A stretch of 64,000 nt of DNA from Larkinella sp051857545 (GCF_051857545.1 NZ_JBPZHB010000012.1:1-64000), one strand, 5' to 3'; shown: positions 8,265 to 17,110, counted from the first letter of the stretch. A program made the numbers and translations. The notes: generated from the sequence alone by a model not told the origin.

Positions 8265-9023
8265 TTACCGGCCCGCCACCAACCGCAGAAAGTCGTCTTT
8301 CTTCCTTGGCGAAATCATAATCGTGCTTCCATCGGACAGAATCGCGTAACCACCGTCGGTTTTGATCATGCGCCGGACTTCGTTCAGGTTAACAATGTGC
8401 GAATTGTGGAGCCGGAAGAAGTGCTTGGGGGGTAGTATCAGCTCATACTCTTTCAGATTTTTGCTGACCATGATTTTGCGGCCCTCTTTCAGGAAGAACG
8501 TGGTATAGGCCCCGGCCGCTTCGAGACGGACGATGTCGGTCAGCGCGACGAATTCAAGACCATCGGACGTTGCCAGCGTAATGTTCTGTGGTTCGGTGCC
8601 GGGCTGTTGCAGGCTTTGCAGCAGGCGGTCGATAACATTGTCGTCAACCCGACTGCGACGGCGCTCCTGCACCTTTTGCACGGCGGTCTGTAGTTCGTCG
8701 AGGTCAATCGGCTTCAGCAGGTAGTCGGCAGCACTGAATTTTATTGCCTGTAGGGCGTAGTGGTCGTAGGCCGTCGTAAAGATAACGTCGAAATCCGGTC
8801 GTACCTTAGACTGACTAACTTGCCGGAGCAAATCGAAGCCCGTACCGGCGTGCATCTCAACGTCGAGGAATACCAGCTCGGGCGCAACCTGTTCAATAAG
8901 CGCTACCCCCTCCGGAACCGAGCCGGCTGTACCAACCAGACTGAGACTGGATAACAGATCAGCAACCACTGTTTTCAGAAACTCGCGGCTGTGGTATTCG
9001 TCTTCAATGATAACCGTTTTCAT
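8265..9023 (-). CDS. LytTR-family response regulator
   Basis: 252 residues. Receiver domain (1-125) with acidic pocket IIEDE, phospho-acceptor Asp54 in VFLDVEM, and Lys in YLLKP near 107. A LytTR DNA-binding domain (about 145-250) follows: DIVRLEAAGAYTTFFLKEGRKIMVSKNLKEYE with FFRLHNSHIVNLNEV. It lies 5 bp after the kinase gene, so the two are a cognate pair in one operon. Likely a transcription activator; the target is not evident in the window. Confidence 0.93.
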   Translation of the reverse strand: MKTVIIEDEYHSREFLKTVVADLLSSLSLVGTAGSVPEGVALIEQVAPELVFLDVEMHAGTGFDLLRQVSQSKVRPDFDVIFTTAYDHYALQAIKFSAADYLLKPIDLDELQTAVQKVQERRRSRVDDNVIDRLLQSLQQPGTEPQNITLATSDGLEFVALTDIVRLEAAGAYTTFFLKEGRKIMVSKNLKEYELILPPKHFFRLHNSHIVNLNEVRRMIKTDGGYAILSDGSTIMISPRKKDDFLRLVAGR

Positions 9024-9028
9024 GGCGA

Positions 9029-10393
9029 TCAGAACGGAATAGATAGTTCAACTCGGGTGCCGCAGGGTTGCTGATTGGCGTCGTAGAGGTCAAGCGTTAC
9101 TACGTGAATCAGGTCGCTGCCCCGGGCATTTAGTAGCCGCAGCCGGGTGTCGGTAACGGCTGTGCCGCGTGAGATGTGGGTGCGGTCAGCGTTAAACCGG
9201 AGGGCGGCTTCTCGACCAATGCCGTTGTCTTCAACGACACACAACAGCCGGTTCACCTGATTTAGTAGGTAAATGTGCAGTTGACCACCGTCGTCGGGGC
9301 GGTGGCGCAGACCGTGCAGAATGGCATTCTCGACGTAGGGCTGTATCAGCATCGAGGGCACATCGGTGAGCTGCGGGTCAAGGTCGTCGTCCAGTTCAAT
9401 CTCATAGGTAAAGATGCCGTTGAAGCGAAGCCGTTCCAGATCGAGGTAGTACGTCAGGGCTTTTAGTTCGTCGGCGAGCGCCACCCGGTCATTCACCGAA
9501 TTTTCGAGAACCTGCCGAATCAGTTTGGCAAATTTAGTCAGGTATCCCAAAGCCTCCATTGTGTTTTTTTGCATCACAAAGTGCTGGATAGAATTAAGCG
9601 CGTTGAAAACAAAGTGCGGATTAATTTGCGCTTTGAGCGCCTGAAGCCGCAATGCTTGATTAATCTGCTCAATCTCGGCTTTCTGCTGTTCTATCTCGAT
9701 GAGTTGCTGCTGAAGCAGTTCGTGCTGCCGGAGTACCGTCTCGCCTTTCTCTTCGGTCGTCCGAAGGGCTTCGGCTAATTGCTGTTCGGTTTGCCGGTTG
9801 ATCTGTTGCTGATATACAAAAGCTGTTACGAACATGGCGAAGGCAAACAAGCCACTTATTGTACGGGTAGCTGCGTTGTCGGCCTGCTCATCGCTGGTTA
9901 ATTCGGGCAGTCGTGGAATAAGCTGCGTTACGGGTTCAAACAGCAGGAGCGTCAGGCCAATCCAGATCAATCCAATCCACATGCTGCGGTTTTCGGTAAT
10001 CTGAAACAACAAAACGGGAAAAATTAGCGAAGCCAGAATGTCGATTTGCTGACTGGTGGCCGGGCCGTGCGTGGTCAGTCCCGCACCGATCAGCACGTAC
10101 AGCGACGGCGTGATTGTGAGAATATACCTTGACAAGTAAAAATAACCTAGGAAATTAAGCAGCAGGGGCGATAAAAAGGTTAGCATCGCCAGCAGGTATA
10201 GCCCAAACAGCACTGGCGAAGACCAGAAAATAAACGTGGCCGGAAAAAGTGCTAGCCCAAGGGTGATGGCCACCCGATTACAGAGGATAAGTTTTTTGCC
10301 CAAATCAGCCGGTAGCCCAAGCTGGTTGGCGTTCGGATGACTCAGACCGATGGAAGATAACGACTGCCAAAGCGAACTCACGAACTGACTCAT
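9029..10393 (-). CDS. LytS-type membrane histidine kinase
   Basis: 454 residues from MSQFVSSLWQ; the frame is open further upstream but that part runs through a GC-rich 16-bp repeat and has no kinase features. About six membrane helices lie between 35 and 190, followed by a coiled coil rich in Gln/Glu (200-250). The His_kinase domain has LKAQINPHFVFNALNSIQ with acceptor His260, and an ATPase domain with MLIQPYVENAILHGL (N box) and VVEDNGIG (G1 box). No separate sensor domain is visible, so the membrane part probably senses. Partner: the LytTR regulator directly downstream. Confidence 0.9.
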   Translation of the reverse strand: MSQFVSSLWQSLSSIGLSHPNANQLGLPADLGKKLILCNRVAITLGLALFPATFIFWSSPVLFGLYLLAMLTFLSPLLLNFLGYFYLSRYILTITPSLYVLIGAGLTTHGPATSQQIDILASLIFPVLLFQITENRSMWIGLIWIGLTLLLFEPVTQLIPRLPELTSDEQADNAATRTISGLFAFAMFVTAFVYQQQINRQTEQQLAEALRTTEEKGETVLRQHELLQQQLIEIEQQKAEIEQINQALRLQALKAQINPHFVFNALNSIQHFVMQKNTMEALGYLTKFAKLIRQVLENSVNDRVALADELKALTYYLDLERLRFNGIFTYEIELDDDLDPQLTDVPSMLIQPYVENAILHGLRHRPDDGGQLHIYLLNQVNRLLCVVEDNGIGREAALRFNADRTHISRGTAVTDTRLRLLNARGSDLIHVVTLDLYDANQQPCGTRVELSIPF

Positions 10394-10506
10394 AATGCGA
10401 ATCAAAAGTTGAACTAGGCTAAAATGGACAAACGCAGTCAGAGAAGTAAGTTTGTAGAATGCTACCGCATGGGTGGCCCCGAACTTCAACTTATTGCTCT
10501 CTACGA

Positions 10507-10522
10507 CCGCCCGGCGGCCCGG
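10507..10522 (-). repeat. 16-bp GC-rich unit (copy D)
   Basis: Read on the minus strand: CCGGGCCGCCGGGCGG. It fits the family pattern MCGG-KCCG-CCGK-N4 shared with the units at 10938, 15494, 16010, 16357, 34912 and 47808. It lies between the kinase gene and the IS982 relic. Confidence 0.6.
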
Positions 10523-10614
10523 TACGTTTGCCAGTGCTATGATAGGCACTTGTGCTTATATTTCCAATCGCACCGTCGACCCGGGGTAAAGTAATAATCA
10601 ACAACTCGATTTCA

Positions 10615-11405
10615 ATGACCAGGATTAAACCGCCAACGCGGCTGATAACGATTTGTCTGTTTGGGGTGCTTAAACAACGCTACACCATTCGACAGCGTTA
10701 TGTTTACATCCTGGATCACTGGCTGGATTGGTTTCCTAAATTACTCTCTTATCAAGACTTCCATTACCGACTCAATCAAGTCGGATGGCAATTTGAGGTC
10801 ATGATCCATGAACGCGTACATCAGGTGTAGACCCGGCGTTGCCATCACCACATTAGCCCGGTAGATTCGCTGCCGATCATTGGCTCTTAACCACCTTATC
10901 AAGCCAAAGTGGCATCAGACTGAGCCGAAAAAGGATTCTGCCCGGCGGCCCGGTAAAAACCTGTACTACCACAGCCTTAAACTGCACTTGTGGGCTTTGT
11001 TCGGCAGGGTACGATCCTTTACCGGAGCGTTTTCATTTCACCCCCGCATCGGCCAATGAACTGACGGTTCTCAAACAAATCACCTTGCCCTATGTGCCAC
11101 ATCGTCTGCTGGTGGGCGACAAAATCTAAGCTTCAGCTCCTATACAAGTCCAGCTTGCTCAGCAGGAGGTGGAACTAATGATTCTGATTAAACTCAAAAA
11201 AGGTCAAAAACGGCTGGATGCCGCCGATGAGCTTTATTCAAGTTTTGTCAGTTCGATCCGGCAGCCGGTGGAATCTTTCATTCAGTGGTTAATTGAAAAA
11301 AGCCAAATCCAAACCGCTTCAAAAATCTGTTCTCAGAAAGGGTTGCTCTTGCACTATCTGGGCAGACTGTCCGCTGGGTTATTTATTATGGCTTTCAACT
11401 CTTGA
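10615..11405 (+). pseudogene. decayed IS982-family transposase
   Basis: Conceptual translation across frames gives IS982 blocks in order: LFGVLKQRYTIRQRYVYILDHWLDWFPKL, SYQDFHYRLN, IIDSLPI, GFCPVKNLYYHSLKLHLWALF, HFTPASANELTVLKQ, VGDKIYASAP and a C-terminal FGRLSAALFIMAFNS-like end. The gene is dead: a TAG at about 10827, a one-base loss in GTIPLPE, and TAA in place of the Tyr codon of DKIY. At 10938-10953 it carries a GC-rich unit (minus strand CCGGGCCGCCGGGCAG), and about 6 nt of GCCCGG split the DSLP motif. Terminal inverted repeats were not found. Confidence 0.8.
10938..10953 (-). repeat. 16-bp GC-rich unit (copy E) in IS982 relic
   Basis: Minus-strand reading CCGGGCCGCCGGGCAG, differing from copy D at one position. 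It lies inside the transposase relic at the GYCASKK region; here the net insertion relative to the expected frame is about 8 nt, not a clean 16. Confidence 0.55.
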
Positions 11406-11437
11406 TTCGCATTCATAACTAAAACAGCAATTTAGGG

Positions 11438-13222
11438 TTATATACAACTTTCTGTGGCCGGGGCCGGAAAATATAGCGTCACCTGCGTACCCGCAGCCCG
11501 GCCGTCTGAGTCGGTCAGGTCAACCGTTTCAAACCGGATTTTTTGCTCATTTTGCTCGTTTAGAAGGGCGAGCCGGTCTTTTACCGTCTGCCAGTGCGGA
11601 GTCAGGTCGGAACCTTGCTTCCGTTGACTGATAGTCAAGGCCTCCGACCGCCCAATTCCATTGTCGGTTACCTCGACCCGTACGCCCGCTGGGGTCTGGT
11701 CGAACCGAATGTCGATAAATCCGGCCCCGTCAGGCCGGTTCAGGATTCCATAATAGAGGGCATTCTCTACAAAAGGGTGCACAATCAAGGATGGGATCAC
11801 CATTTCGGCCAGCGAAGCACTATTGGCCAATTTTACTCGGTACTCGAACTTGTTGCTGAACCGAGTCTTTTCAAGTGCTAAGTACTGATCAAGCATCAGC
11901 ATTTCCTGATTTACTGACGCGTATGTCTGCGATGCGTTGGCGAGTAACAGCCGCATGAACCGGGCGAATGAGGTAATGTAGGCCAGCGATTTCCGCTTTT
12001 CGTTCAGCATGATAAAATACTGAATGGCGTTCAGCGAATTGAAAATAAAATGGGGGTTGATCTGGGCTTGCAGCACCTTCAGCTTCAACTTGCGGTTGTA
12101 GTGATCAATCTCCGCATTCTGTTGCTGAATTCGGTCGTATTGGGCCTTCAACTGCTGATTGATACGCTGCTTCGACGCCGATCGAACGTAGAGTATTCCG
12201 GCAACAATCAATAGCAACCCAATACTGAGCAAGGCCAAGCTACGGTAGGTTTTCTGCGTTTGTACTTCCAGTGCCGTGTTGATTAATCGCTGTGTAACTA
12301 ATTCTTTCTGAAGCGAGAGCCGTTCAAAGTCATAATTGGATGGCCGTTCGGAGGTTTCAAAGGCTAAACCGAATTCACTTTCGCTAAGGTATTTTCGGAT
12401 AATTTGATTTGTAATGTTCTGAGCACCCGGCGCGTCGGCATACGCCCTCATCGGCTCGCCCCAGTCGCTTTTAAGCGGGTAGATAGCCGCGTAGCCGGGC
12501 CGCTCGCTCATCAGCACAGTTTGCCGCTTGACGGGTAGCCCTCGCTTTCGACCGAGTAGGTATAGCGAAAGTGGCATGTAACTGAAGGCATTCGGGTGGT
12601 GAATGACGTGGCGCATCACCGTCAGATCGTTGTTGACGGTAGTGACCGGAAGAGTCGGGTAGAACCCCCGACGGAGTGAGTCAATATCCTGGGCCATCGT
12701 CGTGTGTCGCATGGTATACGCCCGGAGGTTGGGTAAGGCTGTAATAAAGTCACGTGCGGAGGCATAATTGGGAGCGCTGGGATGTGTAATCAGTACGCTC
12801 AGGTCGGGCATGTAAGGAGGTGTAAACTGCACCTCCCGCTGCCGGTCGGGCGTAACCGAAAAGTTTCCTAAGCCGAAAACGCCCGGTTGGGGGCTGGTAC
12901 GGACCCGGTTATAGGTCTGAATAAATCCCCCCCCATAAACCCAGTGTAGGGTTAGTTCAAATCCATAGCGCCGTTTAACAAATTGCCGAAAGTTTTCCAG
13001 CAGTTCAACCTCAATACCCGCCAGTCGTCCGGTTGAATCGCGGTAGGCAAAGGGTTCAACCTGATCCCAAACCACGGTAACCACGCCACCCCGGCGCTTT
13101 CGTACCTCAGCCCAGCTATCGCCCCGGAGTATCGGGCCATTCTGCGCCCAGCTTGACGCAGCAACAAGCCATGTCAGCCATATCAGTGCTAAAGCCCAGT
13201 GTTGTTTCCTGTTTCCTCTCAT
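11438..13222 (-). CDS. histidine kinase with periplasmic substrate-binding domain
   Basis: 594 residues: signal peptide (1-26), a bacterial solute-binding family 3 domain (about 45-290; VVTVVWDQVEPFAYRDSTGRLAGIEVELL, later FSVTPDRQREVQFTPPY), one membrane helix (329-346), coiled coil, then a LytS-type His_kinase domain with LQAQINPHFIFNSLNAIQ (His391) and an ATPase domain with HPFVENALYYG and VTDNGIG. It probably binds a small polar solute such as an amino acid in the periplasm and signals across the membrane. No response regulator is adjacent, so it is an orphan; the LytTR protein at 8265 is the nearest candidate partner. Confidence 0.88.
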   Translation of the reverse strand: MRGNRKQHWALALIWLTWLVAASSWAQNGPILRGDSWAEVRKRRGGVVTVVWDQVEPFAYRDSTGRLAGIEVELLENFRQFVKRRYGFELTLHWVYGGGFIQTYNRVRTSPQPGVFGLGNFSVTPDRQREVQFTPPYMPDLSVLITHPSAPNYASARDFITALPNLRAYTMRHTTMAQDIDSLRRGFYPTLPVTTVNNDLTVMRHVIHHPNAFSYMPLSLYLLGRKRGLPVKRQTVLMSERPGYAAIYPLKSDWGEPMRAYADAPGAQNITNQIIRKYLSESEFGLAFETSERPSNYDFERLSLQKELVTQRLINTALEVQTQKTYRSLALLSIGLLLIVAGILYVRSASKQRINQQLKAQYDRIQQQNAEIDHYNRKLKLKVLQAQINPHFIFNSLNAIQYFIMLNEKRKSLAYITSFARFMRLLLANASQTYASVNQEMLMLDQYLALEKTRFSNKFEYRVKLANSASLAEMVIPSLIVHPFVENALYYGILNRPDGAGFIDIRFDQTPAGVRVEVTDNGIGRSEALTISQRKQGSDLTPHWQTVKDRLALLNEQNEQKIRFETVDLTDSDGRAAGTQVTLYFPAPATESCI

Positions 13223-13435
13223 CGTTAAGTCTTGTTGTGTCGCTCTGCTTACAAGATCGTTGGCAGGTGAAAATAATCAGTTGGCAACTTAACCAACACG
13301 GGGTATAACTTGACGAATGAGGGCTTTGAGTTTATGAATGAACAATACACCATCACCTGTCTCTCCATTTGCGCCGATGCATTCTATAGTTCGCCCCAAA
13401 TTTAAGACTACCCACGTGTCACTAACACAACTATC
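13223..13435. other. short gap without a gene
   Basis: Upstream region of the solute-binding kinase and downstream region of the DUF1028 gene. No coding sequence or strong hairpin seen. Confidence 0.4.
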
Positions 13436-14155
13436 CTAACCACGGTGCTTGACTTTCCAGCGTTCATACTTGCCCCGTAATAAATGTACGGCGTTCATGC
13501 CCCCACGCTTCTGACCAAAAAACTCCAGAAATAAACTGGATTTGTTTGGCATCTCACTAGAGCTAACCATGCGGATAAATGCACAGGCGGCCCGTTGCTC
13601 TCCGCACCGCTTATCCCCACCTGCCTCGGAGCCTGCTTCGAGAGCCCGCATGAGAATTTCGGCCATCGGCAAGTCCTGGGTCTGAGCTTCGACTACAACT
13701 TGCATGACAGCAGATAATACGTCTTGATGGGCTAAGGTGTTGCCTTGAATGGCAATACCGGTTGCCGTTAAACTACCACCCGAAGGGCTCGTTGCCGTTC
13801 CGGTGTAAGTTCTGGGTTCGGCTAGCTGTTGTAGGGTAACCACAGCGAACTGTTGCTCTTCAGGCATGAAAGCTGGATCTTGCAAGGCTTGGATGATCTG
13901 CTGGGGAGTATGTCCAGCCTGAATCATTTGAGCTCCTTTTCGCCTGGCGTCGACATTACTCATGGCCTGAACAATGATGGCTCCCTGACCAGGAATGATT
14001 TTACCGATACCACTACAGTTGTGGGTACAGGAGGCCCCGGCGATGCCGATTTCACCCGTTTTAGGATTAACGATGATGATCGACCAGGTCGCCCAAGAAT
14101 AGAAAGGTACCAGGAGAATCGATAAACAGAGGAAAACGTATTTCATAAAAGCCAT
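13436..14155 (-). CDS. DUF1028 family protein
   Basis: 239 residues with a signal peptide ending near SWA. The DUF1028 pattern is clear: TWSIIIVNPKTGEIGIAGAS, GQGAIIVQAMSNV, MIQAGHTPQQIIQALQDPAF, QFAVVTLQ, GNTLAHQDVL, ALEAGSEAGGDKR. Members are predicted to have an Ntn-hydrolase-like fold, but the reaction is unknown. In most members the region after GEIGIA reads VASK; here it is GASCTHNCSG with two cysteines. Start: a Met three codons further in (MKYVFL) is equally possible. Confidence 0.8.
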   Translation of the reverse strand: MAFMKYVFLCLSILLVPFYSWATWSIIIVNPKTGEIGIAGASCTHNCSGIGKIIPGQGAIIVQAMSNVDARRKGAQMIQAGHTPQQIIQALQDPAFMPEEQQFAVVTLQQLAEPRTYTGTATSPSGGSLTATGIAIQGNTLAHQDVLSAVMQVVVEAQTQDLPMAEILMRALEAGSEAGGDKRCGEQRAACAFIRMVSSSEMPNKSSLFLEFFGQKRGGMNAVHLLRGKYERWKVKHRG

Positions 14156-14278
14156 CCGGATTTCTATTCCCAGATGCTATTACCGAGCAACAAGTTGCAT
14201 GGTGGTAACGAACAAGATTTGCACCCTTACCAGTCTTACGTTGGGGAGGGTTTACTGAGACTGAGCTGACTAAAATTT

Positions 14279-15286
14279 CTATTTAGGAAGGATAAGCGTT
14301 TTCGTCAGATGAACCTGTCGTTTGCCGCTTTTTCCTATAATCTCCAGGCTCAATGCATTTGTATTCATCGCTTGATAGATCTGGCTGGCCGGATTGTAGA
14401 CTCCACAGAGGTCCGTAACCGCTGAAACTTCGCTGTCGTTGACTCGAACGATACGATCACCGGGCTCTAAACCAGCCTGATGAGCAGCAGATCCGTCAAT
14501 AATACTACCAATCGTCCAGTAGCTTTTCTGTGAAGTGCTTTCCTTCTGAATAAACGGTGAAAAGCCAAATGAGACGAGCGGTTCAGCGGACTGGACTGAA
14601 TGGTTGGCCACCAGGGTTAAGGTTCGCTGAGCCCAATCAAAGGTGCTGATATACTGGCCCAGAAAACCCCAGCCTACTAAATCGTCACGATAGCTGCCAA
14701 AGGCAACCGAGACCGAGTCCAATGGGGTATCGACCAGTTTGACGCCTTTAATGATCGCATTGTAACTGGTATCAAACCGATCGCCGTAGAAGCCATGGCC
14801 ATTCCATCCAAGCTGGGTGTAATACTTCGACTGCTTTTGGAGTTGGACAAAAAGGGCTTTGTCCTTCGTCATGAAGTGGCTGTTAGAGCCTATATCCACG
14901 ATGAACTTCTTTTGTGTGCCGTTGGGAAATTGAAGCGGAATAACGGCTCTATGCAATCCATCAACTGTAATAGGCAGCACGAGTTTGGCGGTATCGCTGA
15001 CCAAGGACTCATATCGGTCGGACACGGTAATGAGTTGCCGTTGATGGTCAAACTGCCAGCGGTGATGACGCAGGATGGCTGAACCAATCAGGCCATCCAC
15101 GCCAATGCATTGTAAAAAAGAATCCCCCGTCAAATCAAGGATCGCCGTTCCAGGCCGGTAAAAGGTTAACCCGGCCAGTTTGACACTGTCCAACTTCACG
15201 TGCTTGTTCAAAGCATTGATGTTCCTGTATTTTCCTTTTCTTATAACGCCTAATTCTTCGGCCGCCTGTTGCGATAAGACCATTAG
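14279..15286 (-). pseudogene. aspartyl protease/PDZ lipoprotein gene, 3' part
   Basis: This is the larger piece of a gene broken by the IS3 element at 15287-16578. It encodes VLSQQAAEELGV onward: a retropepsin-like fold with a second Asp motif FIVDIGSNSHF, then a PDZ domain (GSAAHQAGLEPGDRIVRVND) and a C-terminal end ILPK. Joined to the 5' piece at 16579-16813 after removal of one TTAG copy, the frame is restored exactly across FILDSGVLMVLSQQ, giving about 412 residues. The first 60 codons of the longest open frame here come from the antisense strand of the IS and are not part of the protein. Confidence 0.88.
15283..15286. repeat. target-site duplication TTAG (left copy)
   Basis: TTAG directly abuts the left end (TGACG...) of the IS3 element; the same four bases follow the right end at 16579-16582. 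A 3-4 bp duplication is usual for IS3. Confidence 0.85.
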
Positions 15287-15493
15287 TGACGTCCCCCCAG
15301 AAAAGCGTTCCAGTATGAAGTAGAGAAAATCGGGCAATTGTAATATCTTAATCAACCAGACAATTGCTATGAAGAAAACGAAATTCACCGAAGCGCAAAT
15401 CGTCTTTGCTCTCAAGCAATCTGAGACCGGAGTGGCCGTAGCCGAAGTATGTCGCAAAATGGGCATTAGCGAGGCTACCTTTTACAATTGGAA

Positions 15494-15509
15494 CGGGGCC
15501 GCCCGCGCG
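15494..15509 (+). repeat. 16-bp GC-rich insertion (copy 1) in orfA
   Basis: CGGGGCCGCCCGCGCG sits between TGGAA and GAAGAAG. Removing exactly these 16 nt restores TGG AAG AAG AAG TAT (WKKKY), the standard IS3 sequence. Its first 12 bases form a CGGG-GCCG-CCCG hairpin. Confidence 0.75.
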
Positions 15510-16009
15510 GAAGAAGTATGGCGGATTGGGTGTTGCTGAACTGCACCGATTACGCCAGTTGGAAGAAGAAAACCGTCAGTTGAAACAGCTAGTGGCCGAC
15601 CTGAGCCTGGACAAACAAATGCTTCAGGATGTGCTCAAAAAAAAAGTTTTAAGGCCAGTTCAGCAAAGAAAAATGGCCTCAAGTTTAATGGAAAACTATC
15701 GGGTTTCGGCCCGTCGTGCATGCTCTGTTATTCAGTTCCGGCGATCCTCTTTACACTATAAGTCTCGTCGTCGAGATGACTCCGTGATTCGGAAACGAAT
15801 CAAAGAAATTGCTCAAGTAAGGGTTCGGTACGGTTATCAGCGGATTTACGTGTTGCTGCGCCGAGAAGGCTGGCGGGACAACCACAAAAGGGTGTATAGG
15901 GTGTATTGCGAAGAAGGGCTGCATCTGAGAAGCAAACGTCCACGTCGAAACCGAGCGGCTGCCCACCGGTTAGAACGCCCCCAACTCTCCAGCATTCATC
16001 AGTGCTGGA

Positions 16010-16025
16010 ACGGTCCGCCGTTGCG
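16010..16025 (+). repeat. 16-bp GC-rich insertion (copy 2) in orfB
   Basis: ACGGTCCGCCGTTGCG lies inside the codons for CWSMDF. Removing exactly 16 nt gives TGC TGG AGT ATG GAT TTC. The core ACGG-TCCG-CCGT can fold into a 4-bp stem. A GC-rich 14-nt stretch (16040-16053) follows 14 bp later and compensates the frame. Confidence 0.75.
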
Positions 16026-16356
16026 GTATGGATTTCGTGCGGACGCCGCGCGGGCCGATCAGCTGTTTAACGGGCGTAAAATCCGTGCGTTAACTATAGT
16101 GGATAATTATAGTCGTCAGTGCCTGGCAATCCACGTGGGACAGTCGTTAAAGTCGGAAGATGTCGTTGCGGTAATGAATCGGCTAAAAGCGTTACATTTA
16201 ACAGTGCCTGGACGCATTCAAGTGGATAACGGCAGTGAGTTTATCTCTAAGTCACTGGACAAATGGGCTTATGATAACAACGTGACGCTGGACTTTTCGC
16301 GTCCTGGAAAACCAACGGATAACGCGTTTATCGAGTCATTCAACGGTAGTTTCCGG

Positions 16357-16372
16357 CCGGGCCGCCGTCGCG
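16357..16372 (+). repeat. 16-bp GC-rich insertion (copy 3) in orfB
   Basis: CCGGGCCGCCGTCGCG lies between TTCCGG and GATGAATGC. Its removal restores SFRDECLNAHW just after the catalytic Glu of the DDE triad. It shifts the frame, so OrfB ends four codons later in the present sequence. Confidence 0.75.
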
Positions 16373-16578
16373 GATGAATGCTTGAACGCTCATTGGTTCT
16401 TGTCGCTGGAAGATGCTCAGGAAAAAGTTGAACACTGGCGGCAGGAATACAATAGCTTCCGACCTCATAGCTCACTCGGTGGGCTAACGCCAAATGAGGT
16501 TGGAAAGGGGAAGGAAAAACCAACAAATTAACGTCCGATCCTCAATCTTTGACCGGAACGCTTTTTGGGAGGACCTCA

Positions 16579-16813
16579 TTAGCACGCCGGAATCAAGAAT
16601 GAATCGATACTTTTTTGGGGAGGCATTGATGGTTAATTCGACGATGTATTTATCAATAATCTCCTTTTTAAAGGGAATGGCAGTAACAAAGTTGTGCTGT
16701 CGAACAAAGCCACTGCGAACCGCTTTGTTTTGTTGGACATAGCGGATAAAGTTGCCGCAGCCAGTCAGTAACAGGAGGATACAGGCAGAAGAGACTTTCA
16801 AGAGAAGGTTCAT
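16579..16813 (-). pseudogene. aspartyl protease/PDZ lipoprotein gene, 5' part
   Basis: Starts at ATG 16813 with MNLLLKVSSACILLLLTGC, a lipoprotein signal with Cys19. It runs to YRFILDSGVL, the first catalytic Asp motif (DSG, residues 74-76 of the reconstructed protein), where the IS3 element begins. The remaining gene is at 14279-15286. Because both pieces rejoin perfectly in frame, the insertion looks recent relative to decay of the host gene. Confidence 0.88.
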
Positions 16814-17010
16814 TGCTAGTCAGAGCAGAAGCCCAGTAGATTTAGATCACATGGGCAAGATATTCATTTTACCTGTTTCATGAAACGCCCGTTTCAGTTG
16901 GACTCCCGCAATAGTAATCTTTGATTAGAATATAATTGATTAGTTGTCTCAAATCGTTATCTCATTTAACAATGTCTCATCTTAAATAGATTGCCTGACT
17001 TATTGAGACA

Positions 17011-17040
17011 AAATTTCATGCCTGTGCAGGCATGAAATTT
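17011..17040. repeat. 30-bp palindrome
   Basis: Arms AAATTTCATGCCTG and CAGGCATGAAATTT are perfect 14-bp inverted repeats around TG. This could be a dimeric protein-binding site or a hairpin; no coding gene overlaps it. Confidence 0.6.
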
Positions 17041-17046
17041 ATACCT

Positions 17047-17110
17047 TTTTGAACCTATCATGTCTCAATGTAAAATAGGAATCCAAATGGGTCAACATGT
17101 CTGTTCAAAA
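17047..17110. repeat. bipartite dispersed repeat (copy S1)
   Basis: TTTTTGAACC followed after about 36 bp by GGGTCAACATGTCTGTTCAA. The same pair, similarly spaced, occurs near 26687, 48114 and 50692. Further downstream, TTGACCCCATCTGTGTAAGG (about 17133) is also shared with the copy near 26797. Confidence 0.5.

Larger units (their letters stand above)
15369..16531 (+). pseudogene. IS3 OrfAB transposase, broken by 16-nt insertions
   Basis: OrfA starts MKKTKFTEAQIVFALKQ; its frame ends early at 15539 after an insertion. Removing 16 nt at 15494-15509 restores NWKKKYGGLG and the leucine-rich QLEEENRQLKQL stretch. OrfB follows with DDE transposase blocks: CWSMDFV (first Asp), TIVDNYSRQCLAIHVGQ, VDNGSEFISK (second Asp), AFIESFNGSFRDECLN (Glu) and HSSLGGLTPNEV. 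Removing 16 nt at 16010-16025, 14 nt at about 16040-16053 and 16 nt at 16357-16372 restores these. As it stands no full-length transposase can be made, so the element can no longer move by itself. Confidence 0.85.
15287..16578 (+). mobile_element. complete IS3-family element, 1,292 bp
   Basis: Bounded by imperfect inverted repeats of about 25 bp: left TGACGTCCCCCCAGAAAAGC, right (inward) TGAGGTCCTCCCAAAAAGCG, both continuing with TTCC. Flanked by TTAG duplications (15283-15286 and 16579-16582). It contains an orfA/orfB transposase gene on the plus strand, now broken by GC-rich insertions. It interrupts an aspartyl protease gene oriented the other way. A second element of the same group lies at 1-205. 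Confidence 0.92.

Noticed and set aside
10394..10549. 52-codon upstream extension of the LytS-type kinase
   Set aside because: It runs through a GC-rich 16-bp repeat and lacks kinase or membrane features typical of the family start.
15287..15466. Open frame extending the aspartyl protease 3' part by about 60 residues at its N-terminus
   Set aside because: The extra residues are the antisense reading of the IS3 end and orfA start; the same antisense peptide appears at 35-241 over the other IS copy.
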